Shown here: positions 7,510 through 16,751 of the stretch, piece after piece | Layout: each line of letters begins with the position of its first letter | Position numbering within the stretch: the first letter of the stretch is position 1 | Assembly: GCA_947503785.1 (NCBI GenBank) | Contig: CANNFB010000011.1 | Coordinates: forward strand, 27,466 to 91,465 | Direction: 5' to 3' | From: an uncultured Campylobacterales bacterium | Lineage (GTDB): Bacteria; Campylobacterota; Campylobacteria; Campylobacterales; Arcobacteraceae | Length of the DNA stretch: 64,000 nucleotides | Notes under the pieces: model-generated | Told to the model about the DNA's origin: nothing | Database searches by the model: none | What the model saw: the letters and a program-made list of their open reading frames with translations, nothing else | Position numbers and translations under genes: made by a program

Positions 7510-8425
7510 TATTGTCTCTTTTAATTTTTCTTTTCTTTGTCGGATCTGCTGGTGTTACACTTTTTTCAATGTAATCCATAATCTTTCCTGCAATATCAAG
7601 TTTAGTAGATTTTTCAATTCCTTCTAATCCTGGAGATGAGTTAACTTCCATAACTAGTGGACCTCTGCTTGAAGGAATCATATCAACACCACAAAGTCCT
7701 AATCCCATAGCTTTAGCAGCTGCAAGAGCAGTTGATTTTTCTTTTCTATTTAATTTATAAGCTGTTGCACTTCCACCTTGGTGCAAGTTTGATCTAAAAT
7801 CACCTTCAGCACCTTGTCTTTTCATGGCACCAACTACTTCCCCACCAACAACTAATGCACGAATATCAGCTCCACCAGCTTCTTCAATAAACTCTTGAAC
7901 AAGTAAGTTTACATCCATTCCATAAAATGCATCAAGTACTGATTTTGCAGCTTTTTCACTATCTACTAGAACAACACCAACACCTTGCGTACCTTCAAGG
8001 ATTTTTAAAACTAAAGGAGCTCCACCACTTAAAGCAATAACGTCTTTAGCGTTTGATTTATTTGATGCAAAAACAGTTTTAGGCATATCAACATCATTTT
8101 TAGATAAAACTTGTAAACTTCTCAGTTTATCTCTACTTCTAGCAATTGCTAAGTTTCCTGAAGTAGAAAATACATCCATCATTTCAAAGTGTCTAACCAT
8201 AGCAGTACCATAAAATGTTCTACTTGCACCAATTCTTGGAATAATTGCATCAGGAGTTGGTAAAACTTTTCCTAGGTAATTAATTACTAATTCACCTTTC
8301 ATGATTTCAATTGTACATTTTAAATAGTCAATTACTCTTACATCCCAGTTCTTTTCATTTGCTGCTTCAACTAATCTTTTAGTTGAATATAAGTTTGGGT
8401 TTCTTGATAATATATATACTTTCAT
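7499..8425 (-). CDS. rimK: RimK-family ATP-grasp glutamate ligase
   Basis: A 308-residue ATP-grasp ligase. In E. coli and Pseudomonas, RimK adds glutamate residues to the C-terminus of ribosomal protein S6. Visible features are the N-terminal MKVYILSRNPNLYSTKRL, an ATP-binding stretch LVLKILEGTQGVGVVLVDS, RALVVGGEVVGAMKRQ, GGSATAYKL and the metal-binding VMEVNSSPGLEGIE, all in family order. It has a basic tail (KKRKIKRDN) of unknown role. It abuts the protease-like gene upstream with no gap and overlaps the hydrolase gene downstream, forming one operon that reads protease-like, ligase, hydrolase. Confidence 0.9.
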   Translation of the reverse strand: MKVYILSRNPNLYSTKRLVEAANEKNWDVRVIDYLKCTIEIMKGELVINYLGKVLPTPDAIIPRIGASRTFYGTAMVRHFEMMDVFSTSGNLAIARSRDKLRSLQVLSKNDVDMPKTVFASNKSNAKDVIALSGGAPLVLKILEGTQGVGVVLVDSEKAAKSVLDAFYGMDVNLLVQEFIEEAGGADIRALVVGGEVVGAMKRQGAEGDFRSNLHQGGSATAYKLNRKEKSTALAAAKAMGLGLCGVDMIPSSRGPLVMEVNSSPGLEGIEKSTKLDIAGKIMDYIEKSVTPADPTKKRKIKRDNIGA

Positions 8426-8848
8426 TTACTTGCCTTTTTGTGATAAATTTTCTTTAGATACATCTACTAGAAATCTATCTTTTAAGAATCTTCGTCCTAT
8501 TAACATAGGAAACTTCATATCTGCTCTATTTGTTAAAGATATTATACTCTTATACTTCTTTCCAAAAAAATCTACTGTAACTTTTATTGAAGGACGAAGC
8601 TGTATTTCTCCATTTGAACTTTTTACTTTTTTTACTTTATAAAGTGGCATAGACATTCTTTTCCCATGATAAGATTCATGAACTTCATCTAGTAGACAAA
8701 AGTGAACCATATCACCTTCAATTACGATATTGTCACAATGTAATGCATTTGAATCTGCACCTGTATCTACTTTTGCATCTAAATCAATTAAGCTAATATC
8801 TAGAATTGAAATAATTTCTCTTCTACCTACTATTTTTTTGTCATTCAT
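8426..8848 (-). CDS. RimB-like retropepsin-fold protease (ATP-dependent zinc protease family, PF05618)
   Basis: A 140-residue protein with the aspartic-protease-like motif VDTGADSNAL (D28-T29-G30-A31) and the late strand MLIGRRFLKDRF. Both are typical of the PF05618 family found beside rimK. In Pseudomonas the homologous RimB modulates RimK-dependent S6 glutamylation. Here the three-gene order protease-like, RimK, AstE/AspA-like hydrolase suggests a make-and-trim system for glutamylated protein tails or a related peptide. It is the first gene of the operon. The stop codon abuts the rimK start. Confidence 0.8.
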   Translation of the reverse strand: MNDKKIVGRREIISILDISLIDLDAKVDTGADSNALHCDNIVIEGDMVHFCLLDEVHESYHGKRMSMPLYKVKKVKSSNGEIQLRPSIKVTVDFFGKKYKSIISLTNRADMKFPMLIGRRFLKDRFLVDVSKENLSQKGK

Positions 8849-8872
8849 CCATATCCTTCTTAATAATTAATA

Positions 8873-9289
8873 CTATTTAGCTGAGTTATCTAATTGTTTA
8901 ATTAGAGTATTTAAATCACCTAATACCCATACACTTTTTATTTTGCCTTCACTAAATTTAAAAAAAGTAGCTCCATTATAGCAAATTTTATTGTTTGTTG
9001 CTTCATAAGATAAAAGTTTGCCCGTATGTTTTCCTGTATATAAAGCTCGAACTGCTATATTTTCATTATCAACAACTATATCAATAATACTATGAAATAA
9101 TGCTGGTATTGCCGTTTGAATCATATCCATATATTGTTCGAACTCTTTCTTTCCATTTGAAGAAAGACCTAATGAACCGTGAAAAATAATATCATCGTCA
9201 AAAAGAACATCAATATATTCTTTATTCTTTTTATTCCACAGTTCTTCATAATATAAGTTTACTAAATCTTTATTTGTTAACTTTTTCAT
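8873..9289 (-). CDS. SnoaL-like/NTF2-fold protein
   Basis: A 138-residue single-domain protein with the cone-shaped NTF2-like pattern: an N-terminal helix (NLYYEELWNKKN), DDDIIFHGS, a long helix with PALFHSIIDIVVDNENIAV, then strands ending in FFKFSEGKIKSVWVLGD. This matches SnoaL-like ester cyclase/polyketide cyclase families, whose members often have unknown substrates. It lies 24 bases upstream of the RimK cluster on the same strand and may be the operon's first gene. Enzymatic activity cannot be deduced. Confidence 0.7.
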   Translation of the reverse strand: MKKLTNKDLVNLYYEELWNKKNKEYIDVLFDDDIIFHGSLGLSSNGKKEFEQYMDMIQTAIPALFHSIIDIVVDNENIAVRALYTGKHTGKLLSYEATNNKICYNGATFFKFSEGKIKSVWVLGDLNTLIKQLDNSAK

Positions 9290-9444
9290 TTTCCTACCAT
9301 TTTGTTAATAATTACATTTTAATATGGAATTATAAGTCATAAAAAATATTTTTAACTAAAAGTTTTCTTAATTTTTTTTTACTCTAATTAAAGACCGATA
9401 AATTGGCTTTTTCTTTAATTAATTTTCTTTAAATTCTTTTATAT

Positions 9445-11280
9445 TTAAGAGCTTGGAATTTCATTTGAATCTCTTTTTACGTGTAAATCTAATTGAGGGA
9501 ATGGAATCTCAATTTGGTGTTTGTATAAACAATTATATATTAGTGTTAAAAAATCTGATTTTATTGAGTTAGCGTTTATCTTATCATTTGCTTTTACCCA
9601 AACTAATAATTCAAAATCTATGCTACTTGTATTCATGTTTTCAAATCTAATATCAGGTTTTTTATTTTCATCATTTCTTACATAAATTAAATCACTTGTT
9701 TTTAGTTCATCTAGAACTACTTCTTTTATTTTTTCGATTTTTGTTCCATAAGCAACCCCAAAAGCTATATGCAATCTTCTTGTTGGGTCATCTAAAGTCC
9801 AGTTAATTACATTGTTTTGAATAAATGATGAGTTTGGAATAACGATATCAATATTGTCAAAGGTCTTAATAGTTGTTGATCTAATTCTTATATCAGTAAC
9901 GGTACCTTTTAGTAAGTCAGTTATTTCTATAATATCTCCAATTCTAATAGTTCTTTCGAACATTAAAATTATTCCTGCAATTAGATTTGAAACTACTGTT
10001 TGTAAACCAAAACCAATACCAATAGATAAAGCTCCTGCGATTAAAGATATAGAGGACATATCAATCCCAAGACTACTCATTGATATCATAATAGTAATAA
10101 ACACAATTAGATAAAAACCTACATTTGATGTTAGTTTTAATGACATTTGGCTCATATTTGGCCATTTTAATGAAATTTTATTTATCCATCTTTTATATAA
10201 GGAGCCAATTGCAAAACCTATAGTTATTAAAAATAAAGCTCTTATAATACTAAGTAAACTTATTGCTTGTTCATTAAAAACAAAAAGAGTAGTAGTAAAA
10301 AGATTTTTAAACTCTTCATAATAGTTTATACTTTGAGTTAATGAATTTCCTAAAAAGATTTTTGTATTTCCTAAAATCTTTTTTGCTATATCTTTAATTA
10401 TATTGTTTTGTTCAATATAAGTATCTTTTAAATCACCTTGTAATAATAAAAGTAAAGAGTCAACTTCCTTTTGTCTTTCTAAATATTCTTTATGTTTACT
10501 TTGTATCAAATTACTAATAATTGTCTTATTTATTAAATCGATTTTTTCTATATATACTTTTTGGATTAAGTTTTCATATTTTGCAGTCTCTTTTATTAAT
10601 TGTTCTTTATTCTTGATATTTTCATTTATAATTTCTTTTTCTAGTTCAATCTCAGAACTAGTTTTCTGTAAAACTAACTTTTTTATTTTTTCTTCTAATG
10701 AAGCTAATTCTATTTGTGTATCAATTTCAAAAAGCTTTGCTTCTTTTTCAAAAGTATTAAGTATAGAGTTCAAGACAGCATCTTTATTTTTTACAAATAA
10801 ATCTATTCTCTTTTGTATATTATTTTTTTGAAGTCTATAATAAGCATATTGTAATTGATAAGTTAATAAATATTTTTTATCATCCTCAACTATATTTTCT
10901 ATTCTTTTTTTTAGCAAAGATAGTTTGTTTTGAACTTGAATAGACAATTGAATTTGATTTCTTTCTTTTATTTTAAGTTCAGAAATATAAAATAATGCTT
11001 TTAAAAGAGAGTCTAATAAGTCTTTTTCTTGATTGAATAAACTTAGATTAAACTCTTTGATACTACTTTTTATTGAATAAACTTCCAGTAATTGTTTTAA
11101 ATGTTTCTTTTCAGTGTCTATTATTTCAATATCTTTTGACTTATCTATTTCTGATTTGGATATTGAAGTTTCTATTTCTTTTAGATAGTTGCTATCTTGA
11201 ATATTTTCAAATAACTTTGTGTCTATTTGTGCTGATAATAAACTAGTTATTGTAAAAAAAAGAAATAATATATATTTCAT
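9445..11280 (-). CDS. MscS-family mechanosensitive channel with long periplasmic coiled coil
   Basis: A 611-residue channel. A signal peptide (residues about 1-17) is followed by roughly 300 residues of charged coiled coil. Three membrane segments follow between about 338 and 440, and the MscS core includes SIGIGFGLQTVVSNLIAGIILM and FERTIRIGDIIEI. The cytoplasmic vestibule carries KTFDNIDIVIPNSSFIQ. It resembles the larger MscK/YbiO type in having an extended periplasmic part. It should open under membrane tension to release solutes in hypo-osmotic shock. It is a single gene on the minus strand. Confidence 0.92.
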   Translation of the reverse strand: MKYILFLFFTITSLLSAQIDTKLFENIQDSNYLKEIETSISKSEIDKSKDIEIIDTEKKHLKQLLEVYSIKSSIKEFNLSLFNQEKDLLDSLLKALFYISELKIKERNQIQLSIQVQNKLSLLKKRIENIVEDDKKYLLTYQLQYAYYRLQKNNIQKRIDLFVKNKDAVLNSILNTFEKEAKLFEIDTQIELASLEEKIKKLVLQKTSSEIELEKEIINENIKNKEQLIKETAKYENLIQKVYIEKIDLINKTIISNLIQSKHKEYLERQKEVDSLLLLLQGDLKDTYIEQNNIIKDIAKKILGNTKIFLGNSLTQSINYYEEFKNLFTTTLFVFNEQAISLLSIIRALFLITIGFAIGSLYKRWINKISLKWPNMSQMSLKLTSNVGFYLIVFITIMISMSSLGIDMSSISLIAGALSIGIGFGLQTVVSNLIAGIILMFERTIRIGDIIEITDLLKGTVTDIRIRSTTIKTFDNIDIVIPNSSFIQNNVINWTLDDPTRRLHIAFGVAYGTKIEKIKEVVLDELKTSDLIYVRNDENKKPDIRFENMNTSSIDFELLVWVKANDKINANSIKSDFLTLIYNCLYKHQIEIPFPQLDLHVKRDSNEIPSS

Positions 11281-11482
11281 ATATAAAGGCCTTATACTAA
11301 GATGCTTAATTATAGTATATTTTTTATATTTTTATAGTTCAAATTCTTTCTTTAAATTGAATCAAATAGTTAATCTTAAATATAATAGAAGTTTGTTATA
11401 CTGAATACTCAAAGAGGATATGGTTTCAAAACTAAAATCTTTGATAAAAAATGATTTAAAATATAAAAAAAGAGGATTACTA

Positions 11483-11623
11483 ATGGCTAAAATAAACTAC
11501 AATTATGAAAAACGAGCTCGTGAAATAGAAAAAGAGAAGAAAAAAGAAGAAAAAAGAAAGAAAAAACTAGCGAAAAACAATGATGAAGCTAGTACTTCAG
11601 AAGACGAATCTCCTAAAGAATAA
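11483..11623 (+). CDS. Small lysine/glutamate-rich protein (46 aa)
   Basis: ATG at 11483, behind AGAGGA, opens a 46-residue protein starting MAKINYNYEKRAREIEKE and continuing with runs of Lys and Glu. It ends in an acidic Ser/Glu tail. A longer in-frame start at 11420 has no comparable ribosome site. Small proteins of the form MAKINYxFEKRxKExxKKKKxEEK are widespread in Proteobacteria and Campylobacterota, and their function is unknown to me. It is convergent with another tiny lysine-rich gene across a shared terminator. Confidence 0.75.
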   Translation: MAKINYNYEKRAREIEKEKKKEEKRKKKLAKNNDEASTSEDESPKE

Positions 11624-11638
11624 TCACAATACTTAAAT

Positions 11639-11669
11639 AAACTTTGATGTCATCTTAACATCAAAGTTT
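11639..11669. terminator. Bidirectional terminator
   Basis: AAACTTTGATGT (11639-11650) pairs perfectly with ACATCAAAGTTT (11658-11669) around a seven-base loop. It lies between two convergent small genes, with A/T-rich flanks on both sides. Confidence 0.8.
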
Positions 11670-11681
11670 CTCTATATACTA

Positions 11682-11783
11682 TTACTTTCCAGCTTTTTTT
11701 GCTTTTTTTTCTGCTCTTTTTTCTTTTAATGATTTTGTTGATGCAGTTTTTACAGATTTTTGAACGTCTTTACCTTTTGCCAT
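11682..11783 (-). CDS. Tiny lysine-rich protein (33 aa)
   Basis: On the minus strand, ATG at 11783 follows a perfect AAGGAG. The ORF encodes 33 residues beginning MAKGKDVQKSVKTASTKSLK and ending in KEKRAEKKAKKAGK. Almost half of the residues are basic. It is probably a real gene: the ribosome site is ideal and it is framed by a terminator. It may bind nucleic acid or the ribosome, but nothing in the sequence proves that. A similar strong-SD basic mini-protein occurs at 33733-33861. Confidence 0.7.
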   Translation of the reverse strand: MAKGKDVQKSVKTASTKSLKEKRAEKKAKKAGK

Positions 11784-11928
11784 AATATCTCCTTTATTCG
11801 ATTTGTATCAGTATATCCTAAAATGATATAAGTGTAATTAAATAATTGTATAATTAGAAGTTACATGAAGATGAATTTAAAAAGAATTATAATAAAATCT
11901 AATACTTAATAATAGTAAAAGGATATAA

Positions 11929-12849
11929 ATGTTAAAAAAATTAATTTTGTCAAGTATTATATTATCTACATCTTTGTTAGCTTTTAATTATGACTTAAAA
12001 CCTAAAAAAATTACAGATAATGTTTGGTGCTTTCTAGGAGATCTAAATGCTCCAACAGTAAAAAATGGTGGCTTTATGTCAAATAGTTGTTATATTAAAA
12101 CTAAGAGCTCTTATATTTTAGTGGATAGTGGTTCAAACTATCTTTTTGCAAAGCAAGCTTATAAAATAATGAGTAAGATTGAAAAACTTCCAGTGAGTCA
12201 TGTAATAATAACTCATGTTCATGATGATCATTGGTTAGGTAATAGTTTTTATAAGCAAAGGTTTAACTCAAAGATATTAGGTCCTTCGATTATAAATAAA
12301 GAGCATAAAGTTGGTCAAAAAACAAGAATGATGAATATCTTGCCTGAAGATATAATGATAAATACAAAAGTAACTAAAGTAGATGATGAAATTATAGAAA
12401 CAAGAACATTAGTAGTAGATGATACAAAAATAGAAATATTACCAATTGGTTTTAAAGCACATACTTCTGATGATTTATTAATCTTTTTACCAAAAGAAAA
12501 AGCTATGTTTACTGGTGATCTTGTTATGAATGGAAGAGTTACTTCAAATAGGGATGGAAGTTTATTGGGTCAAATAAAAGCACTTGATAAGATTGATTCT
12601 ATGAAATGGGATCATCTAATAGCTGGACATGGATATGATACTTCAAAGAATGCAACAAAAGAGATTAGAAAATATTTTACACTTTTAAAACTAAGAATTC
12701 TGGAGGCTATAGAAAATGAAGTTGAAGTACAAAATATATCAAAAGTAGTAACACTTCAAGAATTTAAAGATTTACCTATGTACGATATTTTTAATAAGAG
12801 AAATGTTTTTGATGCTTTTGGTGAATTAGAATTTTATGAAGAGGAATAA
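11929..12849 (+). CDS. Periplasmic MBL-fold metallo-hydrolase
   Basis: A 306-residue protein with a signal peptide (residues about 1-18, ending LLAFN) and a metallo-beta-lactamase fold. The zinc motif HVHDDHWLGN follows VIITH, and MFTGDLVM and LIAGHGYDT supply later ligands. GFKAHTSDDLLIF provides the histidine before the third strand. It belongs to the broad hydrolase group that includes SoxH-like and quinoprotein-associated enzymes, not clearly to beta-lactamases. The substrate is unknown. It is followed by a sensor kinase gene about 110 bases downstream, with no sign of cotranscription. Confidence 0.82.
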   Translation: MLKKLILSSIILSTSLLAFNYDLKPKKITDNVWCFLGDLNAPTVKNGGFMSNSCYIKTKSSYILVDSGSNYLFAKQAYKIMSKIEKLPVSHVIITHVHDDHWLGNSFYKQRFNSKILGPSIINKEHKVGQKTRMMNILPEDIMINTKVTKVDDEIIETRTLVVDDTKIEILPIGFKAHTSDDLLIFLPKEKAMFTGDLVMNGRVTSNRDGSLLGQIKALDKIDSMKWDHLIAGHGYDTSKNATKEIRKYFTLLKLRILEAIENEVEVQNISKVVTLQEFKDLPMYDIFNKRNVFDAFGELEFYEEE

Positions 12850-12961
12850 TTTCTTAATAATAGTTATTAAAAAATTAAAATATCGTAGTGTTGTTAGAAG
12901 TAAAGTTATTTAGAGTAAATTTATCATATAATAAGTATATATAAATAAAATAGGACTCTTA

Positions 12962-15900
12962 ATGGCGAAAAAGTTTATATTTCTTATAACTATACTACTT
13001 TTTACAAATCTTTTTGGGCATTCTAATCATAATCATACATTAAAAGTTAATTTAACACCAAAAGAAAAAGATTGGCTAAAGTCTAATCCTACTATTACAC
13101 TAGGTTCAGATGAACAGTGGTCTCCTTATATTATAAAAAATAAAAGTGGTAATATATCTGGCTATGATAAGGATATACTAGATTTAGTTAATCAAAATAC
13201 GGGTGCTAATTTTAAAATTATTACAGGTTCTTGGAGTGAAGTTCTAAAAAGAGCAAAGAAAAAAGAGATTGATGGATTAAGTACTAGTGCTGCTCATAAA
13301 AGTAGAGAAGAGTACTTCAACTTTTCAAAAGCTTATATCTCATCAAAAAAATTATTAATTGTTGCAAATACTAACCCTAAAAATATTAATTCACTAGATG
13401 ACCTAAAGGGAAAGAGAATAGCTTATCAAGATAAAAATTTATTTGATAAAAAGTTAGTTTCAAAATATGCAGAATCTATTTTAGTTCCTTTAGAATCTTT
13501 GGAAGAAACAATAAATAAATTAATAAAAGGCGAAGTTGATGCTGTTATTGGTAGTGCTACAGTAATTTATTTAGCAAACAAATTAGAATTACCTTATATA
13601 AAAATAATTGACTATATTCCAAATAGTACACTTAATTTAGTTTTTTCAATAAGAAAAGATATTCCTGAAGCTATTTCAATTTTAAATAAAGGATTAGATT
13701 CCATCTCTAAGTTTGAAAAAAAGAAACTAGAAGATAAATGGTTTTTTAGTAAATCAGAACAAATGACTTCTCTTAATAATGGTAAAGAATTATTATCAAG
13801 TTTTACAAAGGAAGAGCAAGAATATCTAAAAGAAAAAAAAGAGATTAAAATCTGTGTTTTACCTAATTGGCTTCCTTTTGAACAAATTGATGAAAATGGA
13901 ATGCACAAAGGAATTGGTGCTGATATTATGAAATTAATTTCTAAGCAAATTAATTTACCAATTACCTTAGTTCCTACAAAAGAATGGCCTAAATCATTAG
14001 AAAATATAAAGAAGAGAAAATGTGATGTTTTACCAGTTGCTATGGATATTCCTAGTCGTAGAATAAGTATGAATTTTACAAATGCTTATACTTCTGAACC
14101 TTTTGTAATTGCTACAAAACTAAATCAACTTTTTATAAAAGATAGTAAAGGTATTGGAAGACAAAAAGTTGGAATAGTAAAGGGTTATGCTTTTGTTGAT
14201 GTCTTAAAAGAAAGGAATCCTAAGATTCAAATTGTTTTAGTTGAAAATGCCGAAGAAGGACTTGCTAAAGTTCAAAATGATGAGTTATTTGGTTATATAG
14301 ATGTTATGGCTGCGATTGGGTATAACATGCAAAAGCATGGAATGTATGATTTGAAAATTGCAGGAAAATTAGAGTTTGATATAAAGTTAAGTATTGCTTC
14401 ACGAAATGATGAACCTATTTTAAATACTATAATGCAAAAGTCCTTAAATAAAATCAGTCAAGAACAGCTACGTACAATAGTAAAAAGATGGATTGAAATT
14501 AAAGTTGAAGAAACGATTGATTATACTAAAATTTTATATCTAAGCGCTTTTTTTATTATCCTTTTATTATTAGTACTTTATAAAAATAGATCTATTTATT
14601 TGATAAATAAAAAACTAACAATTGCAAATAATAAAATTCTAGAACAACATAATATGGTTAATAAATATGTGCTGATTTTATCTACAGATTTAAAAGGGAT
14701 TATAATTGATGCAAACGAGGCTTACTGTAATGCATCAGGCTTTAGTAAAGAAGAACTAATAGGTAAAACTCATAAAATCATGAGACATAAAGATACAAGT
14801 GATAAGATTATAGAAGATATATGGAATACCATTGAGAATAATAAAACATGGATTGGGCAACTTAAAAATTATACAAAAGATAAAAAAACTAAATATTTTA
14901 ATCTTTATATGGAACCTTTATATCTTGATAATAAAAAGGTAGGTTATCGTTCAATTTCAGAAGATATTACAGATAAGAGTATTCTTGAAGAACTTAATCA
15001 ATATCAAGAAAGTATTCTTTCTTTCTTTAATAAAGGTGATACTGTTCTTTTCAAATGGAAAAATGATGAGAGCAAAAGTATTGAATATGTATCTGAAAGT
15101 GTTTATAATCTATGTGGATATAAAGATGATGACTTTATATCTGGAAATATAACCTATTTATCTTTAATAAATAAAGAAGATTGGAAAAATACTTACACAG
15201 AATATAAAAATGCAGTAAGTGAAAAAATCAATTATATTAAACATGAACCATATCGAATAAATACTAAAGACGGAAAAGAAAAATGGGTTTTAAGTAATAC
15301 TGTAATCCTATATGTAGATGGGGTAGCAGTTCATTATCTAGGATATATCACTGATATCACAGAGCATATTTTACAGCAAAGAATGGTTTTTCAACAATCA
15401 AGAACTTCTGCCGTTGGAGAGATGATTGGAAATATTGCACACCAATGGAGACAGCCTCTATCTGTGATTTCAACAGTAGCAACTGGCTTAAAATTGAATT
15501 TAGAACTTGATGAAGATTTTGACAAAAAAGATATTTCCCATAGTCTTGATAAAATTAATAAACATACTCAGTATCTTTCAAATACAATTGATGATTTTAG
15601 AAGTTTTTTTAAAGACAATCTAAATACTGTAGAACATAAAAATTTAAAAGATACTATAAAAAGAGTTCGAGAACTTACGATTGATAGTTTTAATAATAAC
15701 TTTATTGAATATATTGAAGATGTTGAAGATTTATTTCATCAGTATAATGAAAATATTTTAATTCAAGCCTTATTAAATTTATATAATAATTCAAAAGATG
15801 CTTTATGTGATAAAAAATATGATAGGTATTTTAATATTGAAATTAAAAAAGATAAAAAAACAATAGTTCTTAAAATTAAGGATAATGGTGGTGGTATAAA

Positions 15901-16108
15901 ACAAGAGCTTATAGAAAAAATCTTCGAGCCTTACTTTACTACAAAACATGAATCAGTTGGTACAGGAATTGGATTATATATGACTAATCAAATTATTACT
16001 AAACAACTAAAAGGTTCAATCTATGCGCATAATATAGAATTTAAGCATAATAGTATTGATTATAAAGGAGTAGAGTTTGTGATCTCTATTCCTCTAAGTG
16101 CTGATTAG
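12962..16108 (+). CDS. Sensor histidine kinase with two periplasmic SBP domains and two PAS domains
   Basis: A 1048-residue kinase. A signal/anchor (about 1-19) is followed by two type-3 solute-binding domains (about 35-265 and 285-510), a membrane segment (about 525-542) and two PAS domains (about 560-665 and 680-795). A HisKA domain with H827 in GNIAHQWRQPLSV and an HATPase domain with DNGGGIKQE and GTGIGLYM complete it. The layout is BvgS-like but lacks receiver and Hpt domains. The paired SBP domains suggest sensing of an amino acid or a similar small solute. No response regulator is adjacent, so it is an orphan. Its 3' end overlaps the convergent DsrE-like gene by four bases. Confidence 0.9.
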   Translation: MAKKFIFLITILLFTNLFGHSNHNHTLKVNLTPKEKDWLKSNPTITLGSDEQWSPYIIKNKSGNISGYDKDILDLVNQNTGANFKIITGSWSEVLKRAKKKEIDGLSTSAAHKSREEYFNFSKAYISSKKLLIVANTNPKNINSLDDLKGKRIAYQDKNLFDKKLVSKYAESILVPLESLEETINKLIKGEVDAVIGSATVIYLANKLELPYIKIIDYIPNSTLNLVFSIRKDIPEAISILNKGLDSISKFEKKKLEDKWFFSKSEQMTSLNNGKELLSSFTKEEQEYLKEKKEIKICVLPNWLPFEQIDENGMHKGIGADIMKLISKQINLPITLVPTKEWPKSLENIKKRKCDVLPVAMDIPSRRISMNFTNAYTSEPFVIATKLNQLFIKDSKGIGRQKVGIVKGYAFVDVLKERNPKIQIVLVENAEEGLAKVQNDELFGYIDVMAAIGYNMQKHGMYDLKIAGKLEFDIKLSIASRNDEPILNTIMQKSLNKISQEQLRTIVKRWIEIKVEETIDYTKILYLSAFFIILLLLVLYKNRSIYLINKKLTIANNKILEQHNMVNKYVLILSTDLKGIIIDANEAYCNASGFSKEELIGKTHKIMRHKDTSDKIIEDIWNTIENNKTWIGQLKNYTKDKKTKYFNLYMEPLYLDNKKVGYRSISEDITDKSILEELNQYQESILSFFNKGDTVLFKWKNDESKSIEYVSESVYNLCGYKDDDFISGNITYLSLINKEDWKNTYTEYKNAVSEKINYIKHEPYRINTKDGKEKWVLSNTVILYVDGVAVHYLGYITDITEHILQQRMVFQQSRTSAVGEMIGNIAHQWRQPLSVISTVATGLKLNLELDEDFDKKDISHSLDKINKHTQYLSNTIDDFRSFFKDNLNTVEHKNLKDTIKRVRELTIDSFNNNFIEYIEDVEDLFHQYNENILIQALLNLYNNSKDALCDKKYDRYFNIEIKKDKKTIVLKIKDNGGGIKQELIEKIFEPYFTTKHESVGTGIGLYMTNQIITKQLKGSIYAHNIEFKHNSIDYKGVEFVISIPLSAD

Positions 16109-16623
16109 AAAATAGGTACTAGTTTATAGCCTTGTGTTTGCCAACCAATTAAAGATATAAAACCATCAGCTACTATATTCATTTCTTTTGGAATAGTGCT
16201 ATTGTCTATATTAAAAACTTTTGTAGCAACTGCACATACTTCAAGTCTTACACCTAATTTTGATAAGTTTTGAATAGAATTTTGAATAGAGATTAAATGC
16301 TCTTCATTTTCCATTTCAAAAGCTTCATCTTGTTTTGTACTTAAATATTTCACTGTTTTACCAATAAATACTAAAACTAAATCAGGATTAACATTTTGTT
16401 TTATAAAACCCTTATGCGTTCCTTCAATAATTTTTAAATAAAAAGCAGTAGTTTTAACATCAGTAAAGTCTATTAGAAATACACCTTTTGCTTCTTTTAT
16501 ACCATTTAATGATGCTTTATCATTAATCTCTTCGGCACTTATAGTAGAGTTAAATAAAGCTATAGTAGCTATAAAGAACAATATTTTACTAATTAATTTC
16601 ATTTTATTTTCCTTGTTTTTCAA
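16105..16623 (-). CDS. Secreted DsrE-like family protein
   Basis: A 172-residue protein with an N-terminal signal (hydrophobic stretch at about residues 10-29, then AEEIND). The fold pattern is DsrE/DsrF-like: LVLVFIGKTVKYL, then a helix, then LGVRLEVCAVATKVFNID, and the end VADGFISLIGWQTQGYKLVPIF. The single Cys in LEVCAV is at the position that is often active in sulfur-relay DsrE proteins. An internal ATG at residue 8 (MKLISKIL) is a plausible alternative start. No sulfur oxidation genes are nearby, so the role is unknown. Confidence 0.72.
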   Translation of the reverse strand: MKNKENKMKLISKILFFIATIALFNSTISAEEINDKASLNGIKEAKGVFLIDFTDVKTTAFYLKIIEGTHKGFIKQNVNPDLVLVFIGKTVKYLSTKQDEAFEMENEEHLISIQNSIQNLSKLGVRLEVCAVATKVFNIDNSTIPKEMNIVADGFISLIGWQTQGYKLVPIF

Positions 16624-16751
16624 TATCTTATTATAACAAAATATTATAATATGTTCTTTTGTTGCTCTTATGAAATAAGAAAATATATTTAAATAGAATC
16701 AAATTAAAAATAATTTTTTGATATAATATAAAAATTTTAATAAGGTATTAT

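Noticed and set aside
9854..10831. Open frames antisense to the MscS channel
   Set aside because: They are hydrophobic shadows of a membrane protein and coiled-coil gene without ribosome sites.
13612..13908. A 98-codon open frame antisense to the sensor kinase gene
   Set aside because: It is Ser/Phe-rich as expected for the complement of Lys/Glu codons, with no independent support.
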